Source: Vicia villosa
Taxonomy: Eukaryota; Streptophyta; Magnoliopsida; Fabales; Fabaceae
Direction: 5' to 3'
NCBI RefSeq assembly: GCF_029867415.1
Contig: NW_026705585.1
Coordinates: 372,001 to 436,000, forward strand
DNA: 64,000 bases
Part shown: one piece after another, positions 35,977 to 48,689 of the stretch
Layout of the letters: every line of letters begins with the position of its first letter
Numbering within the stretch: position 1 is the stretch's first letter
The notes under the pieces: model-generated
What the model was told of the DNA's origin: nothing
Databases searched by the model: none
Seen by the model: the letters and a program-made list of their open reading frames with translations, nothing else
Position numbers and translations under genes: made by a program

Positions 35977-37560
35977 TAAAGAAAAAGCATGCAGACACTT
36001 ATCATGATTGTTTGTTGGTTATTAAAAGAAGGGATGTGATTTCAAGTAGAATAAAGTACTACTATGTGAGGTATTTGGAGTTTCAAAACAAGTAAATATT
36101 ACAAGTATAGTGGGAATGATAGAAAATTACTCAACTTTCTCAATCCTAGGCTAAAATGCGATTTTTAGTAATTTATTTTGTGTTAACATTGAGGGTGTTT
36201 TGAGATATTTTCATTATGCCTAAAAGAAAGTAATTTAAAAGATAGTAAGACAAGTCAGAGACACTCTGATTTCGGGCGAGTGCAAAGGTAGCATTATGTG
36301 TCGCACGTTGGGTTTATAGTCGCAGCAGTCGTCTTTATTGGGTTTGGGTTAGACCATACCTCCCTCACTTATAAAATGCGGGGAATGAAATGTCTTTATG
36401 CACGTATGATATGAAAAGCTTAGTCAAAGGAGGAACTATGATCTCTAAAATAATAGGCGGAATAACGGTTTTCACATCTCATGCTCCTGAGAGTGGAGTA
36501 GCAAAACCACTCCCTGGGTCCAAAGATCTAGCCCCAAAGAGATCTTTATAAATACCCCATCCCTGGAGTTTTCACATCTTATTATTCAACAAAACTCACA
36601 AATATAGAGCTTACCACCATACTGCTTGAGTTAGCTCTAAACACCATCAACAACCCTAAATATCAAATGAAGTCCTCTAGTTACAAGACTACCCTTATTG
36701 TACGTTTTTAGCAAGTACGCGGAGTTAAATATGTTTGTTACTCTAAACATATCAACTTTGTTTTTCGTCTGAAAAAACAAATTTTTAATATTGATTCTTC
36801 TAAACTTTTTCATCCATATGGTCTCTTCACTTATCTTTCATTAACAAAAGTTGTCGTGGATTGACAATTGTCATTTTTTGTTGTGTTGGACACTGATTGG
36901 GATGTTATGAGGATGCCAACATGTTTTGTCTCATTCTCAAGCTTGGATTATGATTTTTTTATATAGCAATAAAATTAGGGTATGGCAATAAAATTGGAGA
37001 AAACTCAACTCGATAAACTTAAAAACCCCATCCCCCAATTTCTCTCCCAAAACCTTATTTTATTTCACCCTCTCAAAGCGATGCATCATCATTAACACAC
37101 ATTTTATGTACTAGTTAAAACCCTTGAAGCATTAAACGCAAGAACCCTGATTTCGCCCACAATGATTCATTAAACATAAGTGGCGGTCCCTTAAGTTGAA
37201 AATGGCACTGTCTTAAGTTGATGAGGACATTGAAAGTTGTGTTTGGTGGTCCCATTAAAGCCTTACCAAGCTGAAATATACTCTCTTTGTAGTAAAGGTT
37301 GGTCTCTCATGTGCTGAACTTTTTTATGCTATTAATTCATTTCATACTTATAATGTATTGTATTGTATGTTATTGTATGTATTGTGTATTTCAAGGTTTT
37401 TCTTGCAATTTCGTTTGTGTATTTATCCTATTTGACTTTATATTAGTAAGTATCATGTTTTTCATGAAATTTCACCTTGCGTTGTTATGTACTTTGTATT
37501 GCATTGCATTTAATATGATATTTACATTGTAATGTTTAATTTGCTTATGGGACATGGTCT
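35977..37560. other. Intergenic with an LTR-like promoter remnant
   Basis: At about 36400-36720 there is LTR-like sequence with TTTATAAATACCCC (about 36545) followed by a leader ending in ACACCATCAACAACCC. No coding region follows. The remainder, including a plus-strand frame at 37299-37532, is low-complexity and not called. Confidence 0.4.
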
Positions 37561-38060
37561 ATTTAAGGTTGTATTCCACAATAATGGATATTATGTGAAA
37601 TATCTGAAGTTATAGTACAAAGACAGTAAGGTGTATGTATACAATGGTCAAGATTCCAATTTTTGGTCATGTTTTGAGGCTTGTGACCTAATTAAGGATA
37701 TGGATTCCAAGTTTGAAGATGATGTAAAACCATGGTGAAAACATAAGTCGATTTTGTATGAAGACCTAAAATCATTCAAGAATGATGGTGTTGCATGTGA
37801 AATTCCAAAGTATATTGAAGACAACAAGTGTGATATATAAATATATGTTAAACTGAAATACTCTGTAGGAAAATCAATTCTTATTATCAGGTTAGAGAGA
37901 ATAATAAGGAAAATGGTAGTAATGTTGATTATTGGAGTGAAGGTACAAGAGAGGAATTAAGTGATGAATCATTCATAGGTATACATTTTGATTATAATGA
38001 AGACTTGAGTTGCGAAAGTGTTAAAGCTTGTTTGGTCCTGCGTTTAGGGTTTTATGCTAG
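37560..38060 (+). pseudogene. MULE transposase N-terminal (PB1-like) remnant
   Basis: Broken plus-strand frames read VFHNNGYYVKYLKL, then SKVYVYNGQDSNFWSCFEA, DLIKDMDSKFEDDVK and a trailing acidic EDLKSFKNDG region. This order of 'HH/NGG..F', 'Y..G', 'D.W/FWS.FE' and 'LVK' matches the N-terminal domain of plant MuDR-type transposases. There are multiple stops. No DDE core or TIR was found in the following 600 bp. Confidence 0.5.
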
Positions 38061-38099
38061 TCTTAATCAATTTAATGTAAAAGGAACAAAATTGAGTCT

Positions 38100-39340
38100 T
38101 GAGGTATTAAGGCAATGCGCGCGCACACACATACACACACAAAATGCTTTCATAACCTTTTTTCTCTTTTGATAAAATCTCTAAAAATCATTCCAAGCAC
38201 ACATTTAATTTGTTAGAATCCTGGTTAATCAATTAGGATGGTTAATCTATTACGGGCTTCCTCTAAACGACTAAACATATTTTAACTCCTCTTAATCAAT
38301 TAAATAAGTTGTTAATCGATTAGGTGAAGTTAAAACTCAAACTTTTCTAATTTTGGCTCGTTAATCGATTATCACCTAGGGTTAATCAATTAAATCATTA
38401 AAACGACATGTGGATCGCTTTATTTTTTATCCATATTTTTTCTATATGAAGGAGGTTTCTCCTCACTTTATTACATACCAAATTGCTAAATAGAATTATT
38501 TATACTATTCTTTCTACTCTCTTTTTCTTCTAATTATTTTCACGAGAGTTGTCTTAGTGGTGAAAAAAGTGAGAAGTGTTTTTTAAGAGTTATGTTGTAT
38601 TGGTATTGTGCTAAATTTGTTATAATCAAGAGTTTGATTCCCTTGATCTAAATTTGTAAACAATTTGAAGATTGTAAGCTAAACTTAGAAAAAAAATCTT
38701 AGGTGAAGGTTCTTGATCTAAGCTAGTGTAAAAGCTTTATTTATTGTTAGAAGGTTTGTGGGTTTATCTTGTGCAAAAGTTCAAGTTGTAGTTGAAGGTT
38801 GTTTAAGTTGATCTTGTAAAAGCTCAAAGTTGATTTTAATGGAACTTTCGAGAGGAAACTCTTAGGAGAAGGAGTATGCCAAGTAATTAGGTCGAACATG
38901 TATAAGTATATGGTGCAGACTCTACATTCTTTATCTCCTTAATTATCAATTGTTTAGGTTGATGAATAAAGTTAGACCAAATAAGAATAAAAAAAATTCA
39001 ATTCAATTTCAAAGCAAAAACTATTATCACTACCGCTTTTGGCATTGATGAGTTTTTGCATGTTTCTCACTGCAAGTTATCAGTGTAAACACAATTGAGG
39101 TTAAAAGATCTAGAATGAACACATCGACCCATAAGTACAAACTTTTTGGAATGAAATTTGATGAAAACATTCATGATATGGAAAAAAATTACTCAAATTG
39201 TGAATGATATGAAAATTTTGGTTAAAGTCTTTTAAAACGATATATGGTTATAAAAGTTCTTAGATTCTTAAACTACAATTGACTACATAAAGTCACTATG
39301 ATTTTTGAATTTAGGGACTTGTATCTTATGTATTTAAATA
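38100..39340. mobile_element. LTR-like remnant and CA microsatellite
   Basis: A short CG/CA repeat (about 38117-38143) precedes a candidate LTR start TGTTAGAATCC (38211). That start is followed by several near-copies of TTAATCGATTA/TTAATCAATTA, which I have seen in legume copia LTRs. The right end is not defined and no coding sequence accompanies it. Confidence 0.35.
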
Positions 39341-40718
39341 CTTTATTTGGGGCTTTTCAGGTGTTTTGGTTCGGAGGCAGTTTGTGGGCGACAGTCAACA
39401 GTTTTCGGCATTTTCGAGTTCGATAGGTAGTTTGGCGAATTTTGAGTAATTTTGAAGTCAGTGACCTTTTTTAAAAGTTTAAAATAAAATTATTATTTTA
39501 GAATTATTTTTATTATTGTTCAAGTTAGACGCCAGCCCCTAAGAATTTAGTAGAGTTATCACTCGTGAAAGGTTGTCAGTAGAGCAATTTTTAGCACTTT
39601 AGAGTACTTTTGGGTATACTAAAGTTATTTTAGAGTTATAAGGATTGTTGTAAAGCTGTTTAGAGTTCTCTTGAGAACTATGTGGAATTAAATATATAAA
39701 TTATTATAACCTTTGATGAGTTGAGAGTATAAATAAATTAATAATTACTCTATTGTGATGTTTTGAGTATGTTGGTTGAGCTAATTTCGAGTTGCTGAGT
39801 AGTCACATGATTTTACTCTGAATTGTTTTTGAGAAATAATATAATTATTGAAATTTAATTATATGAATATTTTGAGTTGAGTAATTCAGACGAATTACAG
39901 TGAGGCCTTATATTGGCGAAACTATGGTTCAGTAAGGAACCTGTTTGAGTATAAGTTCTTGAGAATAATTCTATTGTTGTTTTGAGTTTTGTGATGTCTA
40001 TTTCCATGATCATGCATATATGTATATTGGAGTTAGATAGGACTTCGGTCTAGTGAGGCCAGGTTCAGAGAGGAACCATAATGGTCTCATGTCCAGAGAG
40101 ACACATTTCATAGAGGAACTAGAGACAAGGATGAACCAGTAACACACATCTGATGCCCAAAATCTGGTACCACGTGCATATTGGAGGAGGAGTTTGGTGC
40201 ATTTCGCATTGCATTATTATTATTATTGTTGTTGTTGTGTGAGAATGAACTTAGCGTTATTATAACTGTCTTGTTGTTTACTTTCACCACTAACATTTGT
40301 AAGGATTATTCTCACCCCTTATTTGCTTATTGTGTTGAGTTTGCGCCTATGTTTGCAAATACTGAGATAGAGAATGAGGAGCTTTGGATGATTTTGTGTG
40401 GAAGATGGCAATGTGCCTTCTTTGTTTATCATTTTCTACTTTACGTTTAGTACCCTTTGTGTCGCTATGTTACTATAACACATGGGATGAGGCGTTATTT
40501 CTTTTATTTGAAAAATGTTGAGTTGTTTTGAGAATTTTTTTTATTTGAGTAATTTTGTTTTATGAGACCATGAGAAAGTGTTGTTAAATTTTTTATAATT
40601 CCACTACGATATATTTAATTTGAAGACACGTGTTTTATTTTGAGAATGTTTGACACCCTTTGGTGTAAAGTACTATGATTTTATTGTATAATTTGTGCGT
40701 CGAGTTTAGGGTGCTACA
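39340..40718 (-). mobile_element. Probable solo Tekay/Del-like LTR
   Basis: On the minus strand it begins at 40718 with TGTAGCACCC, the same style of start as the LTR at the left edge of the window. The body is non-coding, with an internal ATT/GTT microsatellite at about 40211-40236. The far end (about 39340) is approximate. A 5-bp duplication of AGTAA could not be confirmed. Confidence 0.45.
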
Positions 40719-40719
40719 A

Positions 40720-42276
40720 GTAATGGATAAAGAAAACTTACTTGCAGAAAGTGTCGAGATGGTTGAAGAAGAAGAATAATTCCTTAATGAAGAGTAAGAA
40801 CACTTCTAGCACGAAAAGGTTGTTGGAATTGACCCAAAACCTATGGAGAATTCCTAATCAATCTTGATGAACAAGATTCAATCAACCGATCAGAATCTCT
40901 CTTGCTCTTCACTCTTCATTTGAGTGAATCAACCAACCTGGTTGCAAGATAATTATCGCTACACTAAGACAATGAAAAGAGAAAAGAATTGGGAAAAAAG
41001 GATTAGGTTTTAACAAAAGGAAGAAGAAGAGTTTGTGAATTCTGGAGAGTAAACTCTCTGCTCTTTATTATGCAAACTGCAAATATTATTCACTTATACA
41101 ATAATAGGGGTTACTCCCTATTTGAAGATTTTGGGTTTGCTTGATCCCTAAGCAAATCCCAAAATACCCCATTATGTTAACTACAAAAAATAGGCCTAAG
41201 TCGAAAGCCAGTCGAGGCAACTCCTTCGATATTTTGACAACTACAAATTGATACACACACTAGGCTATTCGACACAACCTTGTTTCTATAGAGCAAACAT
41301 GCTTTGACACAAGGAATTACAATCTCAACAAAGGTAAGGATGAGACAAAGAAAAATAAGGAATACAATATGATGTGCATTTATATGCGTAGAGAAAGAAT
41401 AATGAGTCGAGAATCAACCAATTAGCAAAAAAATGTCAGTAATAGCATCGTTAGGATAATAATGACGATGAAGATTCCCATGAGAATAATCACATTAGAT
41501 CTAGTAATAATTCATCTCGCTAAAAGCTACAAATTAACACATGACTGACGACTAAGGTAAACAGATTTCAAGAAATCCCATCATTTTCTATCGAATAGGG
41601 GCAAAAATATCAATTGGCCAAATGACAAGACATGTTAAATATGGATAAAATATTCATAATATCGTCGTCCATTTGGCACCCTCTTTTTGAATGATTTTAT
41701 AACCACGTTTCACCTCCGTCAGACCAGGCTTGACTGAAGCAAGGATAACACCAGTCCATTAAGAAATAGGTCTACGTCAAATGATGTAATAATAACGATT
41801 AATCGGAAAACCCCAAAAACTCTCACATATATATGAGGTCTCATATTCAAATCTAAGACGTGGCATCTGATATACTCTCTCTAGTTCTATTTATGAGAGA
41901 AAGTTGATTTTTAGATTCATTAGATAATCAATATATCTGATTAATCATACGGTCCAAATATATAATTATTTAATGAATCTAAAGGTAATTTTTATCTTAT
42001 AAATAGTACCATTGATAATAAATAATATTGATATTTTGTAAGTTGAAATTATGGATGCAAGTAAAAATATATTTATTTCTTTGATTTTATGAATAAAGAG
42101 GGAAAATTGAAAATGACCCACATGGCTACTAGACGTTATCCACTTCCAAACACATCCAACAAACATAGGCCACTCAAAATCCAAACCAGATCAAAGTACA
42201 TCACGAGAATGATGTGTAACAACATAGGAAGAACAACTCCACCTTTCCTCATCCCAAAACCCTCTTCATCTTCCTC
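40720..42276. other. Intergenic; LTR-like debris and a small MITE
   Basis: From 40830 to 41360 there is LTR-like but unclassifiable sequence. No ORF is supported up to the TLP18.3-type gene. The region just before 42277 is presumably its promoter and 5' UTR. Confidence 0.4.
41873..42010. mobile_element. MITE of the CTCCCTCCGT-type family
   Basis: The left arm CTCTCTCTAGTTCTATTTATGAG and the inverted right arm GGTACTATTTATAAGATAAA both lead into TTTAGATTCATTA, so most of the 138 bp folds back on itself. The right terminus has lost the GGGAG end and the target duplication is not clear. It lies about 270 bp upstream of the TLP18.3-type start codon. Confidence 0.6.
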
Positions 42277-43726
42277 ATGGGAACCCTTATTCCCCCAAAC
42301 TCCCTCTCTCCACTTCTCAACATCAAACCTTCACCTTCTCTTCAACCCAAACCAAACTCCCTCTTTTCCTGCAAACCCATTGTCTCATCTCTCAAAAAGA
42401 ATCAAACTTTATCCATAAAACCACCATCCCTTCCTTCATCCACATCTTGGTTCACTCATGCTCAACAGGGTCTTGCAGCTTTGGCTATCACCTTAGCACT
42501 TAACTTCAGCCCAGTTCTGCATAGTGGCAATGCATTGGCGTCTGAATTTGATGTGATCAATGAGAGGCCAGCCAAAGATTCCTATGTGGTGGATGATGCT
42601 GGAGTTCTTAGTAGGGTGACCAAGTCTGATTTGAAACGGTTGTTGTCTGATTTGGAATCAAGGAAGAATTTTCACATCAATTTTATCACACTCAGAAAAC
42701 TCACGGTTTGTTACATAACCATGTGTCATTTTACTGAATTCAGTAGAATAAATAATGAAGAAGAAAAAACTTAGTGTTAGTTCTATGTGTGCTGTTTATG
42801 CTGTTCATCAATAATAACATGCTAAGTAGATTACATTTTTTTAGTTAAATTTCAATTTAAAGCAACCAATCATTAGTTGGTCAGTCTAGTGGGGTTTGGC
42901 GCTGAACTTGGTAGGGAGGATCACGGTTCGATTCCCGAACCCCGCAACTGCGATCGGAGGGGCTTAAACCACTTGATATTGTGTTTTTCATATAAGTGTT
43001 AATGTATAAGCTATTTGGTTGCAGAGTAAAGCTGATGCTTTTGAGTTTGCTGACCAAATTTTGGAGCGATGGTATCCTTCTGTGGAAGAGGGAAACGATA
43101 AAGGTGTTGTGGTTCTTGTAACAAGTCAGAAGGAAGGAGCAGTTACCGGTGGACCTGCTTTTGTTCAAGCTGTCGGAGAAAAAATCCTCGATGCTACCGT
43201 TTCAGAGAACCTTCCAGGTACTTCCTTTAGGCTAGTGGATTGGATTTGGTATCAGAGTCTGATTTAAGGTTCGTAGGGCTACCAAAAACTATAATGATGA
43301 ATATGTTTGCTTTTTTCGGAAATCAACCAATAATAATCCTTTCTTTTAGCTATCACAGAAAGCACACGGTTCCGATTAGTTTAGCCTATATGTTTTTTGA
43401 AGTTTCGATCAATAAGTAGAAGTTGTGATCATTTCTTAGGGGCACAATACTATCCATATGTCTGGTTTTTGTATGCAGTATTGGCTACGGATGAGAAGTA
43501 CAATGAAGCAGTTTATAGCACAGCTAAACGGCTAGTTGCTGCCATTGATGGGCTTCCAGATCCTGGCGGGCCCTTAGTTAAAGATGACAAACGCGAGTCT
43601 AACTTCAAATCAAAGCAAGAGACAGATGAGAAACGCGGACAATTTTCTCTTGTGGTTGGAGGTTTGTTGGTCATTGCATTTGTTGTTCCTATGGTACAAT
43701 ACTATGCTTATATAGCCAAAAAATAA
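42277..43726 (+). CDS. TLP18.3-type thylakoid TPM-domain phosphatase
   Basis: Three exons (42277-42705, 43025-43217, 43479-43726) encode 289 aa. Homologues (UPF0603, Arabidopsis At1g54780) are thylakoid acid phosphatases needed for efficient PSII repair. Features in order: Ser/Pro-rich transit peptide; hydrophobic lumen-transfer segment (GLAALAITLALNFSPVLHSG) ending in NALAS; TPM domain with VVDDAGVLSRVTKSDLKRLL, WYPSVEEGNDKGVVVLVTSQ, GPAFVQAVGEKILDATVSEN; then DEKYNEAVYSTAKRLVAAID; a C-terminal transmembrane helix (LVVGGLLVIAFVVPMVQYY) and basic tail. All junctions are GT-AG and in phase. The first intron contains a SINE. Confidence 0.94.
42865..42985 (+). mobile_element. Au-like SINE in intron 1 of the TLP18.3-type gene
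   Basis: An A-box-like TTGGTCAGTCTAGTGG and a consensus B box GGTTCGATTCC (42925-42935) are present, about 40 bp apart. The sequence does not fold into a tRNA. It is in the same transcriptional orientation as the host gene. The ends are approximate. Confidence 0.65.
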
Positions 43727-43959
43727 GAGAATAATGGTCACACGACTAGTTCTGTCTTCCAAATCATCAATCTTTGGATTCAGATGTATAATGTGCAGCT
43801 GTAAGCATGTAACCCAGCTCATGTTACGATTGAGCTCGAGATAAATGATAAATGAGATCAGATTTTTTTTTTTGACTTGTAAATGTAATTCGAAAATATG
43901 TTTGTTGGACTATTTTTATATGCCAGTTATTATGTACTTGATGCAAACATTTATCAGTT

Positions 43960-44027
43960 GTTAGAAGGGTTCATGTTATCATGCTGTTAGAAGGGTTCAT
44001 GTTATCATGCTGTTAGAAGGGTTCATA
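43960..44027 (+). repeat. 26-bp tandem repeat, 2.6 units
   Basis: GTTAGAAGGGTTCATGTTAT plus CATGCT is repeated exactly twice and then partly a third time. It lies in the 3' flank between the convergent TLP18.3-type and GDSL genes. Confidence 0.95.
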
Positions 44028-44162
44028 ATGCAATCAAGCACGAGACTTTGCATAATGTCAATTGATTTATTCATAAATAAGATTTGTTAATAAGAGCTTG
44101 AATTTCATTCAAATTTACAACCAGCTGTGGGTGAATTTGAGCTAAAGAATGAATAACAACTT

Positions 44163-45707
44163 CTACGATAAATGAGTATTGGAGTATTTTCCAGTGAGGA
44201 TTTGTGATGCAACATATTGATTTGCAGACTCGGTGTAATGAGTCCCATCCCAGCTTACATACACAGTACTATCATTGCAACCTTTTGCTGCAATTGTGGT
44301 TCCGTTAAAGATCTTTGTTAGTCCACAAGAAACACGGCTGTCGCAGTTCAATGGCGGGCCACCGTATCCACAGCAAGCCATAATAGGTTGTTCAAACCCT
44401 GTAATCAAGTAGTCCCACAAATTTAACACTAACATGTTAGAAAGGAAAATGACTTATAATCTGAATTTCGATAAAACAATAATGAAAATCTGCTAGTTAG
44501 ACTTACCATGCTTTGAGGCATTTGCAATGAGGTCATACTTAATGCTAAAGATATCAACATATGTAACATTTACATCTAGATACTGGCCCTGCAATTTATT
44601 AACAAAATCTTGCAGATGTAGATTAAAGGCTTTAGCAGCTTGGTTGTGTGCTCGAAGACATCCTTGTTCATCGAGCTTTGACGCATTGTTGCCAAATGCA
44701 GCAACATTCTGAGCCAAGCATCCTAGTGGACCTGTGTTATGTATCCAAAAATTCCTAGCTCCGCTGTCATACAGTCTCTATCGCAAATAAAAGAGTGAAT
44801 GTTAATTTCAGAAAAAAAAATTTACTCTGGAATTCAAGAATGTAACAAAGTCATTGTTATTTTGTCAAACACAGTGTCACCAACCTGTATTCCATTTTCG
44901 AATTCCAGTAGAATTGTTGGAATTAAGGAAAGTATTTGGTCCAAGTCTTTTGAATAAAATGCACCGCCGATATCGTTTTGGCCTATGTCAAACATATATA
45001 ACCCCTTCTGGAAATAATCTTCAGCTGGGACATAGCTATGAAATTTCTTCCCTGAAAAGTTGTTGTGATAAATTTCTTTAGGCATGAATGAATCTGATAA
45101 CCTGCAAACTTGGTTTTGGTTTGAGACTGAAGTAATGTAAAGATATTTGAGTTAACTTTCCATATACCTGCAAGAAATTCAAGAACCCGAACTTTGAATA
45201 GCTGAAACTGATTCACCTGAGAGCCAAAGCCGAATGGACTGATCGACGCTGCATTTGCTGGAAGTATAGTTGAACCTCCTGCTGCAAAGTTGCATCCTTG
45301 ATGGAAATTCGGTAAGCCCACTGAATCCAGATAGGCATGTAAGAATGGCAAGTGCATTGCATCCACTGCAACGATAAACCTAAATCACATCGAATGGAAC
45401 TATCCAGAACATATAATAATTACAATACAATATGAAACTTTCATGAAAGGATTAGAAGTTTACTCAAGAAGTCAACTATGAGACGGCCATCGCAGAATCT
45501 CCCGGTTGGAGTTTTGAAGTAATTTCTTCCGTTTGGTGGGAAGAGTTGAAAGCCCTTAGCTGCAGTAAGTTCACCTGTGTCTGAGTTTGAATCACCAAAG
45601 TTGAAAACTGCTGGGTAACTGAAATCAACAGATTCTGCAAAAATCAAACAGATGCAAAATAACACAACTTTTAATGCAACAACATACGTAGAACTCATGT
45701 CACTCAA
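44163..45707 (-). CDS. ENOD8-like GDSL esterase/lipase, copy 1
   Basis: Five exons (45464-45707, 45168-45365, 44885-45051, 44507-44777, 44163-44398) encode 371 aa. It is a secreted SGNH-fold esterase: a signal peptide (VVALKVVLFCICLIFAESVD) is followed by block I FNFGDSNSDTG with nucleophile Ser40. Block III is FDIGQND (Asn173), then NFWIHNTGPLGC. Block V is WDGTHYTE with Asp344 and His347. The LMDAMHLPFLHAYLDSVGLP and ACCGYGG motifs place it in the plant ENOD8/acetylajmalan-esterase-like clade. The substrate is unknown. It is convergent with the TLP18.3-type gene, and its flanks are shared with copy 2. All catalytic residues are intact, so it is probably functional. Confidence 0.93.
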
Positions 45708-45719
45708 CTTTCACTTGCT

Positions 45720-46290
45720 ATGTGCAATGCAACCAAATAAAAGAGTGGTGCTTTTTATGCTTGCTTATAGTACACCATGCTGGTGTGGTTGCTTCAAGTT
45801 GCTAATTTGAAGTGTATACATTAAAAAAAGAAAGGTTGGTTTTGTCGTTTAAGAATAAAAACAAGATTTATCTTGCACTTGGATGCACGATTTGCAAATC
45901 CACGAGATTGTGTTGCTTGCTTCACCTCCATTGTCTGTCTCCCCCGTGAACATTTTTAATTCGGCAATTATAAGATTCCTTCTAATTTTGTCTTCTATTT
46001 TATTATTTTTGTCAAACATATATTTATTTTTAGTTTTTAGGTTTAAATAAGTATTAATTTATAACACATGAGCCTAAATACTTAGATAATAGTATATAAT
46101 ATGATTATTTGACACATACTTTTATAAGTCTCTTCCGACACATCCATGTTAGCAAGATCCCTTAACTCCCCCTTCATTTGACCATAAATGATATTATTAT
46201 TGTTTTTTTAATGAATTTACTAAAAGAATCCATGAGCAAGAGATGTGATATTTGAATCACTAGTTATATTATGCTAATCTCTCCCACCTA
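45720..46290. repeat. Upstream flank of GDSL copy 1, duplicated at copy 2 and at 58.4 kb
   Basis: The part up to about 46017 (CACGAGATTG...CTGTCTCCCCCGTGAACATTTT) matches 51480-51799 upstream of copy 2. The part from 46018 (TTAGGTTTAAATAA, GAGCAAGAGATGTGATATTT) matches 58436-58672 instead. The promoter of the GDSL gene presumably lies here. Confidence 0.85.
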
Positions 46291-46726
46291 CTCTTTAAGA
46301 TAGTCAGACACGAAATCTTTAATATAATAAAACGTGTGGTTTCATTAAAAATCTTCACCATATGAAAAGCATAAAATAACTCGTCCTCACAATCAGTAAA
46401 GATGTAATACTCGCCTATAAAAATCAACAACAAAATAGCTAAAGAGTGGTAAAGTAAAACAAATAAACGACATATGGTTTTAGAGGACATTTCTTCTGGA
46501 CCTTCAATCTTGGAATTCCTCACTGGTTGGAGGGGTAGCCTCCTTGTCCTTGTAGGTTCCTCCTGGAGGCTTTACTCTTGAGTCCACTTTCTTGACTTTC
46601 GCACCTAGAGTGCACACCTTTTTAGCTTGAGGCTTTCTACGTAACATTTTATAGAGATCTCTTGATCTCCTTGTAACTCTAACTCGCCCATTAGAGAGTG
46701 GGTACTTCAAGCATAAATATAGAGTG

Positions 46727-48246
46727 TGATAGTGAGAAAAAAACACAACAAGAGAGGGGTTAGAGTAGTGTATCTGATAATTATTATTCTTATAAATAAC
46801 AACTTTTAAATCTGACCAAGTTCAGATTCTATTCTTGAGTATGCAACAACAGAATAATTTAAAGTGCATAAGCAATAAAAAAATCACACACAACAATTAT
46901 CACTGTTCTTCTATAACAAGAGTAGTCCAGTCCCCTTGTCACACAAGAGCTTTTTACTATAATCAGAACTTGATTACAGTTTGCTTAGACACACCAGTCC
47001 AAGACTTCCTGCTCAATCTCACCAGAAAGAGACTTTTTGATCAAGCACGCATGCAAGAGATTTCTTTGCCTAAACATACAGTTTAGGACTTCCCACTGAA
47101 TCAGATTAGAAAGAGACTTCCTTTCTCAAGCACGCGTGCAAGAGACTTCCTTGCCCAAACCAACTGTTCAGGACTTCCTTTCTCAAACACTAAGCCCGAG
47201 ACTTTCTTGCTCAAACACTCAGCCTAAGACTTTCTTGCTCAAACACTAAGCCTGAGAATTTTCCAAATTCTAAACAAAATATTTAGGATTACAACAAGAT
47301 ATACGCGATACACAATCAGAGATACAAATAGTACAACACACACAAAGACCTTGGTTCTTGAGATTTCTAAGATATACAATTGTAAGAAACTCTCAAGACT
47401 ATGTGCTGTCACCACAACTATGTACATAAACTAAAAGTGCGGAGCAATTCTTGTTCTTGTTGTATCTTATTGTTGTATTATCTTGTTACTTCATTTGAAA
47501 CACACGCAAAGACCTTGGTTCTTGAGATTTATAAGATATACAATTGTAAGAAACTCTCAAGATTATGTGCACCGACAACAACTATGTACATAAGCTAAAA
47601 GTGCGAAGCAGTTCTTGTTCTTGTTGTGTCTTATTGTTGTATTATTTTGTTACTTCATTTGAATCTTCTGCTCCTTTTATACAGGGAACAAAAGAGACAT
47701 TGGAAGCTTTCTTGCACAAATGTCTTTGTTGAAGAAGCAATTTCTAAGAGAGAGACGTTGGAGTTGGTACGATGAACATCTTCATCTTCTGAATAATTGC
47801 TTTATCCATTGTGTCTTTCTTAAGTAAGGCGCTCATATGTATGCTGTAGTAAATTGAAGAAATCATGCCAAGCTGCCTTGAGCCTTATGCTAAACCTTTA
47901 GTTGATTTTCTCCATAATTTTAGTAGTTTGACAAGATGGATCTGCTTTTGCACAAAGTACGGAGAAGTGAACGTTTGTACTATGTTTTCAGTAAGGCGCT
48001 TGAAGCTCCATTTTAAATATCAGAGGCTAAGACAACTTTAGTGCTGAGGTTCTATATGAAAATTAGATTTTGTTTCAATAGAACCTTAATTGCTTCTTCT
48101 TTATAATCAATTTAAATTGGTCAGAACCTAGTTAAAGATCAGCTTAATGATCCTGCACACTTAAGAAAATGTTAGCAAACCCTATTTTACTTTAAGTACT
48201 TTGTTATCATAAAAAAAAAGGAGTGTGAACAAATTTTGTTCCAATA
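46727..48246 (-). mobile_element. SIRE/Maximus-type 3' LTR with polypurine tract
   Basis: On the minus strand a polypurine tract (AAAAAAAGGGAGAGAT, about 48247-48262) precedes TATTGGAACAAAATTTG at 48246, close to the start of the solo LTR at 20835. It lacks coding sequence. Tandem blocks (GACTTCCTTTCTCAA-type) lie at 46990-47260, and a 165-bp direct duplication at about 47335-47660 contains AGACCTTGGTTCTTGAGATTT twice. The right-hand internal remnant runs to about 48600. The left end is approximate. Confidence 0.6.
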
Positions 48247-48689
48247 ATCTCTCCCTTTTTTTGGTGATGACAAACATAAATATTTTAAGAATAATGGTTG
48301 ATTGGTTTAAACAACTTAACAACATTAGAGTATGAGGTTTGTAAGCTCCCTCTGAGTTTAACAGTCCATAGGTTGAGTTTTGTAAACTCCCCCTAAGTTC
48401 TACCCCAGTTTTTAAACCTGTTTTAATACCTTGACAACTTCAAGACATGGGGTTTGTAAGTTCTCTATGAGTCAGATAGTTCATAGGTTGAAGTTTGTAA
48501 GCTTCCCCTAAGTTCTATCCAAGTAAGAAGCTGAGGCTCAAAGCATGCTCAAAAGTAAGAAATTGTCAAAAGAACTTTGGGCAGATTAGTGGCGTGTGTA
48601 GTTAACTATCAAATCGATCTCCAACTAGATGTATATGGAGAAAGACACCACAAAAAGCATGGAGTGGAAGAAAGTCTGGTATCCCACAC

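Noticed and set aside
42089..42418. Alternative plus-strand frame overlapping the TLP18.3-type start
   Set aside because: It is out of frame with the conserved protein; the transit peptide and TPM domain are in the frame starting at 42277.
42865..42985. A tRNA gene suggested by the A and B boxes
   Set aside because: No acceptor stem, no anticodon stem and no 3' pairing; it fits a tRNA-derived SINE instead.
46504..46746. 80-codon minus-strand frame with a Lys/Arg-rich segment
   Set aside because: It overlaps the end of an LTR and shows no known motif; a real small gene is not excluded but not supported.
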